Notes under the pieces: generated by a model
What the model saw: only the letters and a program-made list of their open reading frames with translations
Database searches by the model: none
What the model was told of the DNA's origin: nothing
Shown: piece by piece, positions 1-6,245 of the stretch
Numbering within the stretch: position 1 is the stretch's first letter
Layout of the letters: each line of letters opens with the position of its first letter
NCBI GenBank assembly: GCA_937885015.1
Contig: CALAAS010000020.1
Coordinates: forward strand, 1-44,048
Direction: 5' to 3'
Length of the DNA: 44,048 nucleotides
DNA from: an uncultured Clostridium sp.
GTDB lineage: Bacteria; Bacillota; Clostridia; Lachnospirales; Lachnospiraceae
Translations under genes and position numbers: made by a program

Positions 1-468
1 ATGAAAATGCGGATAGAAAATAAGAAATCCGGTTGACAGGCTGCAATATAAGAACGGCGTACCGGAGCGGTTTGGAGTTTATCCGGCTGACATTCATAAG
101 GATTAGAACCGAGTGCAGAGTGGGTGTATGCATTGGAACTGGAAAAAACGGAATATCAGAAATAATAGAAGAAATGTCAGAGACAGGTTATGTCAAGAAA
201 ACGGCATTCCCTGACGGAACGGGTATCTATGGGAGGACAGGCTTTGTTTTCCTGTTTAGCCGAAAATGGAATCAAAATGACATGGCAGCCAGAGGTTCAG
301 GAGATAAGGGATAAAAAGTTAGAAAAAATGGCGGCAGATTGGTATGAGGGGATGGACATTGGAAGATGTCCGAGTCCAACATCTGGATTTCTCATTGTAA
401 GCCTGAAAATCAGCTTTTGATTGTGGAATGGGTGTTTTTATTTATAAATTTTATTAGAAAGGACGGTT
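1..468. other. No confident gene; short ORF remnants
   Basis: Two overlapping short open frames (33-314 and 190-420, plus strand) lie here. Neither has a convincing ribosome binding site or a recognisable domain. The 76-codon frame at 190-420 looks somewhat protein-like (charged, with a Trp-containing middle) and could be a small cargo gene or a decayed fragment. The segment is probably the inner part of the integrative element. Confidence 0.35.
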
Positions 469-711
469 ATGGCTATGGCGATTGATACAAAAGTAACCGA
501 GGAAGAGATCCGTAAAGTGTATGCAGAGGTCGTGAGGGGAAATGTTTTGAGCATTGTCCATCGTCCCAGTAACCGAGTGGTGCTTCAGGTTGTGATTTAT
601 CCGCAGGGGGATATGGCAATCACGCATAGATTCTACATGGATCTTGCAAAGCGTCTGTTGAAGTACTGCAAAGAGGTGTATGTGGATCTGTATCCGAATA
701 ACAGGAGGTAG
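469..711 (+). CDS. Hypothetical 80-residue protein of the integrative element
   Basis: I do not recognise this family. The frame encodes 80 residues starting MAMAIDTKVTEEE. A GAAAGGA ribosome binding site lies about 6 bases before the ATG; a second ATG two codons later is also possible. The composition is that of a folded soluble protein: an acidic N-terminal helix, a hydrophobic strand (VVLQVVIY), and a basic C-terminal helix ending PNNRR. It is followed at once by a strong rho-independent terminator, which supports it being an expressed gene. Its place before int suggests an element accessory gene, and a directionality factor is possible, but it has no visible similarity to Tn916 Xis. Confidence 0.6.
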   Translation: MAMAIDTKVTEEEIRKVYAEVVRGNVLSIVHRPSNRVVLQVVIYPQGDMAITHRFYMDLAKRLLKYCKEVYVDLYPNNRR

Positions 712-722
712 GAGAGCATAAG

Positions 723-762
723 AAAAAGGCTGGACAGGGTCAATCCTGTGTCCGGCTTTTTT
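723..762 (+). terminator. Rho-independent terminator after the 80-residue ORF
   Basis: A long GC-rich stem (left arm 723-738, right arm 745-757) is followed by a run of six T. It begins 12 bases after the stop codon of the small ORF. Confidence 0.85.
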
Positions 763-785
763 CATGCTGTTTGGTATGGTTGATT

Positions 786-1104
786 GGTTGGAAAGAATCA
801 AAGAAACAGGCGGCAAGAGAGAACGGATTGGAAGCATAGAGATTTTAAGGTAGTAGACGAATCGGAACTGCTGATAGAAAATCCGATTGAGATAAAAAGT
901 AAGAAAAACAGGAGGCAGGCAGAATCAATCGTAAGCATTTTTGAGGGTGCTGATAGAAAATCCGATTGAGATAAAAAAGTGAGAAAAACAGGAGACAGAC
1001 AGAACCAAACCATAGGCATTGGAGCTGCTGAAGGAAAAATGGTTTAGGATAAAAAAGTAAGAAAAACAGGAGACAGGCAGATTCCGATCATAGGCATAGA
1101 GAGA
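786..1104. repeat. Imperfect tandem repeats of about 80 bp upstream of int
   Basis: Four imperfect units share the core AAACAGGngRCaggCAGA and a trailing GCATagaG motif. The ACAGG core occurs at 806, 908, 988 and 1066, giving spacings of 102, 80 and 78 bases. Two units also share GCTGATAGAAAATCCGATTG (875-894 and 947-966). The strand is purine-rich. The position directly upstream of the integrase suggests accessory (arm-type) recombinase binding sites or a regulatory array, but this is inference. Confidence 0.7.
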
Positions 1105-1272
1105 TAGAAAAATTAACAAGTGTATGTTAAAAGGTGGAAAGCATTTAACAGAACTTATGAAAAGTCATAGAGAAGTTTGTATAGAATGTCAGTAGACAAA
1201 ATAGGGAGACAGCGTTACCCTCCCAGCCAGAATGGACTTTATATGAAAGCACTAGGAAAAGGGGACAGAACA

Positions 1273-2526
1273 ATGGCAGTAAGTGAGAAACGAAAAGATA
1301 ATAGAGGACGGATTCTGCGTGACGGAGAACAGCAGAGAGCAGATGGGCGTTATATGTATACATATAAGGATCCGCTGACCAGAAAAGTGAGTTATATATA
1401 CAGCTGGAAGCTGGAACCCCATGACAGGGTTCCGTCCGGCAAGAGAACGGATCTCTCCCTCAGGGAAAAAATCAGAGAGCTTAAGGAAAACGAGAGGAAC
1501 GGGATTCTGTACCGTGGTGGAGATCTGAGCGTTCTGGAGCTGGTAGAAAAATATCTGAATACGAAAAACGGGGTACGCCCAACGACCCAGAACGGCTACC
1601 GTACCGTAGTGAACTTCCTGAAAAAAGACCCGTTTGGAGAAAAACGGATTGACACGGTTCGGGTATTGGATGCCAAAGAATGGATTGTAGGCTTACAGAA
1701 AAAAGGAAAAGGATACAGCAGCATTCATTCGATTCGTGGTGTGCTTCGTCCGGCATTTGCACTGGCGGCAGAGAGCGATTTCATCAGAAAGAACCCGTTT
1801 GACTTTGAGTTAAAGGAGGTCTTAATCAATGATTCCAGTAAACGGGATGCAGTGGAGCCAAGCGTGGAGAAAAGATTTCTGGACTTTGTGAAGAATGACG
1901 AGACCTATCGTGAGTGCTATGACGGGATGTTTATCCTGTTTAAAACCGGACTTCGAGTTTCAGAGCTGAGCGGACTGACATTGAGAGACATTGATATGAA
2001 AGAGCGTACAATCAATATCAACCATCAGCTGCAAACCACAGGTCATAAAGGAAAGTACATCGAGGAAACCAAGACCAATGCAGGAACAAGAATCCTGCCG
2101 ATGACGGAAGAGGTTTATGAAGCATTTCAGAGGGTGCTTGCGAACCGGAAATCCCCAAAGGTGGAGCAGATCATAGACGGATACAGTGGATTTTTGTTTC
2201 TGGACAGACGGGGAAAGGCAATGGTATCGTATCAGTGGGAAAAGCGTTTCCAGCGTGCAGTTGAGAAGCACAACAAAGAGAATAAAAGGAAGCTGCCAAA
2301 GATTACCCCTCATATCTGCCGCCATACCTACTGTACGAATATGGCGAAGAGCGGTATTAGTCCGAAAACGCTGCAATATCTGATGGGGCATAGTTCGATT
2401 GAAGTAACGATGAATGTGTATACTCATCTGGGTCTGGTGGACGCCAAAAGAGAAGTAGACCGTCTGGAGGCAATGAAGGAGATCAACGAAAAAGAACAGA
2501 CAGGAAAATGGTTCCGGATGGCATAG
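1273..2526 (+). CDS. int: Tn916-family tyrosine integrase
   Basis: Site-specific tyrosine recombinase that would excise and integrate the element. The 417-residue product closely follows Tn916 Int: an N-terminal arm-binding domain beginning MAVSEKRKDNRGRIL, a core-binding SAM-like domain (about 85-175) and a C-terminal catalytic domain. All catalytic residues are present: R228 (GLRVSEL), K267 (TKTNAGTR), H347 and R350 (HICRHTY), H373 (MGHSS) and nucleophile Y383 (NVYTHLG). The start at 1273 matches the N terminus of Tn916 Int and follows an AGGAAAAGGGG purine tract; an upstream in-frame ATG at 1177 would add 32 unrelated residues. No xis gene is seen next to it. The gene ends in its own terminator. 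Confidence 0.95.
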   Translation: MAVSEKRKDNRGRILRDGEQQRADGRYMYTYKDPLTRKVSYIYSWKLEPHDRVPSGKRTDLSLREKIRELKENERNGILYRGGDLSVLELVEKYLNTKNGVRPTTQNGYRTVVNFLKKDPFGEKRIDTVRVLDAKEWIVGLQKKGKGYSSIHSIRGVLRPAFALAAESDFIRKNPFDFELKEVLINDSSKRDAVEPSVEKRFLDFVKNDETYRECYDGMFILFKTGLRVSELSGLTLRDIDMKERTININHQLQTTGHKGKYIEETKTNAGTRILPMTEEVYEAFQRVLANRKSPKVEQIIDGYSGFLFLDRRGKAMVSYQWEKRFQRAVEKHNKENKRKLPKITPHICRHTYCTNMAKSGISPKTLQYLMGHSSIEVTMNVYTHLGLVDAKREVDRLEAMKEINEKEQTGKWFRMA

Positions 2527-2542
2527 TCCGGAATCTTTTTTT
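2512..2542 (+). terminator. Rho-independent terminator overlapping the int stop codon
   Basis: Perfect 7-bp stem TTCCGGA (2512-2518) / TCCGGAA (2527-2533), followed by a seven-T run. The left arm lies inside the last codons of int, so termination is tied to the end of the gene. Confidence 0.75.
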
Positions 2543-2617
2543 GCTTGAAATCCATATGGACAGAGAATTTACCTGTGAATTTACTTTTTTTGCTGGCCTA
2601 GATATGCGAAGATATGC

Positions 2618-2640
2618 TATACTATGCCTACATATAGTAT
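2618..2640 (+). promoter_or_regulatory. Candidate -10 box with overlapping inverted repeat
   Basis: TATACT at 2618-2623 lies 75 bases before the phosphatase gene and could be its -10 box, but no good -35 hexamer lies 17 bases upstream. It overlaps an inverted repeat, ATACTAT (2619-2625) / ATAGTAT (2634-2640), that could be a repressor operator. Confidence 0.4.
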
Positions 2641-2697
2641 TAGGGCAAATGCTTTGAAATGTAGAGAATACAAGGAAAAACGAGGTTATACCAGGAT

Positions 2698-3174
2698 ATG
2701 AAACGATATGTCAGAGTGTTATTTATTTGCCACGGCAATATCTGCCGTTCTCCCATGGCAGAGTTTATTTTTAAAGATATGGTTGAAAAAGAAGGCTTAT
2801 CCAATCAGTTTCAGATTGCCTCGGCGGCGACCAGTTCTGAGGAGATTGGAAATCCGGTGTATCCTCCAGCCAGGAGGAAACTGGCGGAACTGGGAATTTC
2901 CTGTGGGGGAAAGCGAGCCGTACAGATGGTACGGATGGATTATGGGCACTATGATTATCTTCTGGCAGCAGAAAATAGAAATATAGTTAATATGAAGCGG
3001 ATTGTCGGCGGAGATCCGGAACAGAAAATGTATCGGCTGTTGGATTTTTCGGGTTCGCCCAGAGATATCGCGGATCCGTGGTATACGGGAGATTTCAATG
3101 TTGCCTGTCGGGACATTGAAGAAGGATGTCAGGCATTTTTGGCATATTTGCGAAATATTGGGCAGGTTCAATAA
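2698..3174 (+). CDS. Low-molecular-weight protein tyrosine phosphatase
   Basis: Cytoplasmic phosphatase of the LMW-PTP/arsenate-reductase fold that removes phosphate from phosphotyrosine or related substrates. The P-loop C11-HGNIC-R17-S18 sits at the N terminus, and the general acid D126 lies in DPWYTGDF, as in true LMW-PTPs. The length of 158 residues is normal. The start follows a weak AGGA. It is the first chromosomal gene after the integrative element and reads away from it. No tyrosine kinase or exopolysaccharide gene is adjacent, so its substrate cannot be inferred from context. Confidence 0.92.
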   Translation: MKRYVRVLFICHGNICRSPMAEFIFKDMVEKEGLSNQFQIASAATSSEEIGNPVYPPARRKLAELGISCGGKRAVQMVRMDYGHYDYLLAAENRNIVNMKRIVGGDPEQKMYRLLDFSGSPRDIADPWYTGDFNVACRDIEEGCQAFLAYLRNIGQVQ

Positions 3175-3214
3175 ATTAAAGTTCGGAAAAGCTCTGGGAC
3201 CGCCAGCCTGTGGA

Positions 3215-3430
3215 CTATCCACAGACGCGTTCCAGAACATCGCGGATAGTAATAAATTGGGTGTAATCAGATGCATCGATATCAATACCAAACTGCGATT
3301 CTACTTCGGTCAGAAAATAAACAATTAGAAAAGAATCCAGACCCAGATCTTCAATGAGTCTGGCGTCTTTCGTAACAGGGGCCGTTGTATATCCATCTAA
3401 AATATTTTGAATTGCAGAAAGTGTATCCAT
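3215..3430 (-). CDS. Stand-alone acyl carrier protein
   Basis: A 71-residue acyl carrier protein. The phosphopantetheine attachment motif is L-G-L-D32-S33-F, followed by the typical acidic helix II (LTEVESQFGIDID). It is slightly shorter than fatty-acid-synthesis AcpP (75-80 residues), and the residue after the serine is Phe, not Leu. A GAGGT ribosome binding site lies 7 bases before the ATG. No fatty-acid or polyketide synthase gene is nearby, so it may be a secondary ACP for a specialised acylation. It is transcribed divergently from tRNA-Val and converges on the phosphatase gene. Confidence 0.9.
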   Translation of the reverse strand: MDTLSAIQNILDGYTTAPVTKDARLIEDLGLDSFLIVYFLTEVESQFGIDIDASDYTQFITIRDVLERVCG

Positions 3431-3452
3431 AGTTATACCTCATGAAAAAAAC

Positions 3453-3480
3453 TTGTATTTTGAAAAATAAGTGATAAAAT
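3453..3480 (+). promoter_or_regulatory. Promoter of tRNA-Val
   Basis: TTGTAT (3453-3458), a 16-base spacer and TAAAAT (3475-3480), ending 11 bases before the tRNA 5' end. Confidence 0.65.
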
Positions 3481-3491
3481 ATTCTTTATAA

Positions 3492-3565
3492 GGAAGCATA
3501 GCTCAGCTGGGATGAGCGTTCGCCTCACACGCGAGAGGTCATGGGTTCGAGCCCCATTGCTTCCA
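3492..3565 (+). tRNA. tRNA-Val (anticodon CAC)
   Basis: Complete cloverleaf. Acceptor GGAAGCA (3492-3498) pairs with TGCTTCC (3558-3564), with discriminator A. The D arm is GCTC..GAGC, the anticodon loop is CTCACAC with anticodon CAC, and the T arm is ATGGG-TTCGAGC-CCCAT. The CCA end is not encoded. It reads GTG codons. It shows no sign of serving as the attachment site of the upstream element. Confidence 0.95.
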
Positions 3566-4313
3566 TTTTATATCTCGCCGTGCGCAAGCCATACAGAATA
3601 GAAGATGGCAGCGTGCGGTATTTTTATGTCTTAAGAAAATGGTCGCAGAAGCGATTCGTTGTAGGTGGAGAAGCTCACAAACAAGTGTTTTTTGTAAAAT
3701 GAGAATCTTGCCGTTTCACTGGCGGTGCCTTGTAAAAGAATTATAACAGTAATGCAGATAGATGACAAGAAGACTGTCAGAGCTGCTTTGGCACTTTAGA
3801 GTATTTGATTTAATACCAGCAGCCAACACGATCGCTTCAGAACTTTTACTTTGAGGTTTTGGCAGTAAATATACCGGTATAGCTGACATTGCTTTCAGGT
3901 ATCCGATTCATGGCGTAGTGTTTATGGTTTCTTCACAAAGCAAACATACTTTTATCACATTTTTGCAGTATAGTAATACTCGCAAAGGCAAAAGACCTTT
4001 CATAATATACTTTTTCATACCTAAGGGAATGCAGCAGAGCAGGATACCATTTGGAAAAATCCTTTCCGCAGCATTCCCTCCTCCTATTATATGGACAAAT
4101 CTAAACAGTCTGCATACAGAACAAATTCCACCACATCCTATACACGCTTCGACGAATATGGTATACTGGTTTTCACGAGAGGCGCGAAAGGCCGGCGCAT
4201 AATTCCGCCGGAGATTGATATTCCTCTGGACATATCATACTGGCCACAGAGTGACCGAAGCTGTAAATGGGCGGGAGAAATTCAGGACTGTCTGGAGAAG
4301 GAGAGGGGAAAAG
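3566..4313. other. Gene-poor stretch with decayed repeat and hairpins
   Basis: No credible gene is seen. The stretch holds a decayed copy of the dispersed structured repeat (about 3601-3694). It also has an 8-bp inverted repeat GGGAATGC (4025-4032) / GCATTCCC (4071-4078) enclosing a smaller GGAT/ATCC pair. A possible promoter (TATACA-N17-TATACT, 4139-4167) and a leader hairpin CCGGCG/CGCCGG (4192-4211) lie upstream of the alcohol dehydrogenase. The short open frame at 3918-4202 lacks a ribosome binding site and a protein-like composition. Confidence 0.5.
3601..3694 (+). repeat. Dispersed structured repeat, copy C (decayed, 3' part)
   Basis: The segment matches the 3' two-thirds of the repeats at 14352 and 31829. 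It has GAAGATnGC..GTGCGG, the central TCGCAGAAGCGA, then GAGAAGCTCAC and a trailing GTG followed by six T. The 5' long hairpin is missing, and the middle has an insertion. It lies in the same orientation as the other copies. Confidence 0.65.
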
Positions 4314-5483
4314 ATGAATTCATTTGTATTTGAAAATGCTACAAGAGTATATTTTGGGCAGGGGTGCGTGCGGGAGCAGCTGGCCGGAGTTCTGGGGGAG
4401 TTTGGCGAGACGGTTCTTCTGGCCTACGGAGGCGGCTCAATCCGGAAAAACGGTATCTATCAGGAGGTCATGGAGGCGCTTCTGAAGGCGGGGAAAAAAG
4501 TAGTAGAATTTCCTGGGATTATGCCAAACCCAACTTATAAAAAGATGATGGAAGGGAAAAAGGCAGTACAGGAAAACGACGTGGATCTGATTCTGGGAGT
4601 AGGAGGCGGTTCTGTCATGGACTGCTGCAAGGCCATTTCCATGGCAGCGGCAACGGACCGGGATGTTTGGGAGGAATTCTGGATTAATCGGGGAGTGGTA
4701 GATTTTGATCCAGTTCCTGTGGGCGTGGTTGTGACAGTGGTTGGAACGGGAAGCGAAGTGAACGGAGAAGGCGTCATTACCCATGAAGAACAGAAAATTA
4801 AGACAAGCCGTCATTATCCCCGGTGCAATCCCAAATTTGCCATGATGGATCCCACCTATACATATTCAGTACCTCCGATGCAGACGGCAGCAGGAGGCTT
4901 CGATATGCTGAGCCATGTTATGGAGACGTATTTCAGTGAGCCGGATGAGGACAATATTTCGGACGGGATTTCTGAGACGCTGATGCGTACGATTGTGAAA
5001 AATCTTCCGGTTGCAATGAAGGAGCCGGAGAACTATGAGGCCAGAAGTAACCTGATGTGGACTTCCACCATGGCGGAAATCGGAATTATTAAACTTGGAA
5101 AAAAATGTGACTTCGAAGCCCATATGATTGAACACCAAATGGGGGCTTATACGGACTGTAATCATGGTATGGGACTGGCGGTAATCCATCCAGCTTATTA
5201 TCGGCGGATTTGCCGGGACGGGGTCAGGAAGTTTGCCCGTTTTGCGAGAGAAGTGTGGAATATTTCTCCGGAAGGACGCAGCGAAGAGGAGCTGGCCTTT
5301 GCCGGAATCGATGCGCTGGAAACCTTTATCCGCAGTCTGGGACTTCCGACTAGTCTACGGGAATTGGGATTTGCGGACAGAAATGTATTGAAACCTATTG
5401 CAGATTCCTGTATTTTAAATGATGGAGGTTATCGAAAACTGACTTGTAAGGAAATTCTGGGAATTTTGGAGGAATGCTGGTAA
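4314..5483 (+). CDS. Iron-containing alcohol dehydrogenase (butanol-dehydrogenase type)
   Basis: Group III alcohol dehydrogenase that would reduce an aldehyde such as butanal or acetaldehyde with NAD(P)H. The 389-residue protein has a nucleotide-binding GVGGGSVMD segment (95-103) and GTGSEV (144-149). The metal site is D197 and H201 (FDMLSHVMETY), H270 and H284 (HMIEHQ..DCNHGMGLA). It most resembles clostridial BdhA/YugJ-type enzymes. The start at 4314 follows GAGAGGGGAAAAG; an in-frame ATG at 4215 would add 33 residues not typical of the family. It stands alone, with no CoA-dependent aldehyde dehydrogenase beside it, so its physiological substrate is uncertain. Confidence 0.92.
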   Translation: MNSFVFENATRVYFGQGCVREQLAGVLGEFGETVLLAYGGGSIRKNGIYQEVMEALLKAGKKVVEFPGIMPNPTYKKMMEGKKAVQENDVDLILGVGGGSVMDCCKAISMAAATDRDVWEEFWINRGVVDFDPVPVGVVVTVVGTGSEVNGEGVITHEEQKIKTSRHYPRCNPKFAMMDPTYTYSVPPMQTAAGGFDMLSHVMETYFSEPDEDNISDGISETLMRTIVKNLPVAMKEPENYEARSNLMWTSTMAEIGIIKLGKKCDFEAHMIEHQMGAYTDCNHGMGLAVIHPAYYRRICRDGVRKFARFAREVWNISPEGRSEEELAFAGIDALETFIRSLGLPTSLRELGFADRNVLKPIADSCILNDGGYRKLTCKEILGILEECW

Positions 5484-5531
5484 CGGGAAGAAACCGGAAG
5501 GCGGCAGATGGGGGGAAGCCAGCCTGTGGGG

Positions 5532-5690
5532 AACGCAGAATCAGCGAAAAAAGTAAAATCCGAGAGAAGGTAAAGTCTGAGAGAACGCAGGATCTGGGAA
5601 AGCGTAAAATCCGAGAGAAAGAGGAATTCGAGAGAAAGTAAAATTTGAGGAAACGCAAAAACCCAGGAGAAAATTGGTGATCGGAAAAGA
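5532..5690. repeat. Purine-rich short tandem repeat (units of 16-19 bp)
   Basis: About eight or nine degenerate units with consensus GTAAAATCCGAGAGAA (for example from 5552, 5571, 5604, 5638). The plus strand is almost entirely purine. The array fills the space between the alcohol dehydrogenase and the ArsR gene. It explains the repetitive Phe/Leu/Ser-rich frame on the opposite strand, which is not a real gene. Confidence 0.75.
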
Positions 5691-5725
5691 GAAATGAACG
5701 GATCATGGAAAGAGAGGGAGCGAAA

Positions 5726-6085
5726 ATGACGGTGCAGGGAGTGGAGTGCTGCGATGATTTTTTCGTGCATGAAGAAGTTGTGCAGGCGGTGCAGGGGCAG
5801 ATGCCGGAGGAGAGCATACTGTATGATTTGGCGGAGCTTTTTAAAGTATTCGGCGATTCCACCCGGATTCGGATTCTGTATGTGCTGTCAGAATCGGAGA
5901 TGTGTGTCTGTGACCTAGCACAGCTTTTGAACATGACCCGGTCAGCCATTTCCCATCAGCTCCGCATTTTGAAACAGTCCCGGCTGGTCAAAAGCCGACG
6001 GGAGGGAAAATCCGTGATCTATTCCCTGGCTGATGAACATGTGCATCGAATTATTAACCAGGGTTATGAACATATCCGAGAATAG
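5726..6085 (+). CDS. ArsR/SmtB-family metal-responsive repressor
   Basis: Winged-helix repressor of 119 residues, predicted to leave DNA when it binds metal. It carries residues for both classical sensor sites. The Cys site is C60-V-C62-D63 at the start of the recognition region, with C8-C9 in the N-terminal extension. The alpha-5 site is D103-E-H105 and H116-xx-E119, which matches the SmtB/CzrA zinc motif DxHx10HxxE. The DNA-recognition helix is TRSAISHQLRILKQ. The start at 5726 follows GGGAG; an upstream ATG at 5705 lacks a ribosome binding site. No metal efflux or uptake gene is adjacent, so the regulated gene is unknown. Confidence 0.9.
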   Translation: MTVQGVECCDDFFVHEEVVQAVQGQMPEESILYDLAELFKVFGDSTRIRILYVLSESEMCVCDLAQLLNMTRSAISHQLRILKQSRLVKSRREGKSVIYSLADEHVHRIINQGYEHIRE

Positions 6086-6197
6086 AACATCCAACCTATA
6101 AATGGGAACATAAGGGACAAATGCGGACGGAAGAAAAAACGAAAGAAGAACAGAAAAGATCATAGTAAAAAATTATAGAATCGAAAAAACACAGTAA

Positions 6198-6222
6198 AAG
6201 GGGCGCCCGCGGGGCGCCCCTT
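6198..6222 (-). terminator. Strong GC-rich terminator of but, possibly bidirectional
   Basis: Perfect 11-bp stem AAGGGGCGCCC (6198-6208) / GGGCGCCCCTT (6212-6222) with a GCG loop. Read on the minus strand it is followed by TTTTACTGTGTTTTTT, which fits the but gene; on the plus strand it can stop arsR transcripts, though without a T run. Confidence 0.8.
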
Positions 6223-6245
6223 GCTGTATATATGGTATGCAACTG

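Larger units (their letters stand above)
1..2660. mobile_element. Integrase end of a Tn916-like integrative element (partial)
   Basis: The tyrosine recombinase at 1273-2526 closely resembles Tn916 Int. In Tn916, int is the last gene before one terminus, so the element is inferred to extend leftwards out of the window and to end shortly after int, before the phosphatase gene at 2698. No conjugation, tetM or excisionase gene is visible in this part. The exact terminus was not found: the AT-rich stretch 2565-2595, where GAATTTAC occurs twice, is only a candidate. The right boundary given is therefore approximate. Confidence 0.5.

Noticed and set aside
786..1104. Repeats before int as a CRISPR array
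   Set aside because: Units are about 80 bp, imperfect throughout and abutting, with no constant short repeat alternating with unique spacers and no cas genes nearby.
3208..3224. CTGTGG/CCACAG hairpin as a terminator between the phosphatase and ACP genes
   Set aside because: Only 6 bp, no T run on either strand, and it overlaps the ACP stop codon; too weak to list as a terminator.
3918..4202. 94-codon open frame on the plus strand
   Set aside because: No ribosome binding site, no recognisable domain, and it covers the inverted repeat and promoter region of the alcohol dehydrogenase.
5395..5949. 184-codon open frame on the minus strand, rich in Phe, Leu and Ser
   Set aside because: It overlaps the end of the alcohol dehydrogenase and the arsR gene, and its repetitive composition is the translation of the purine-rich tandem repeat read backwards.
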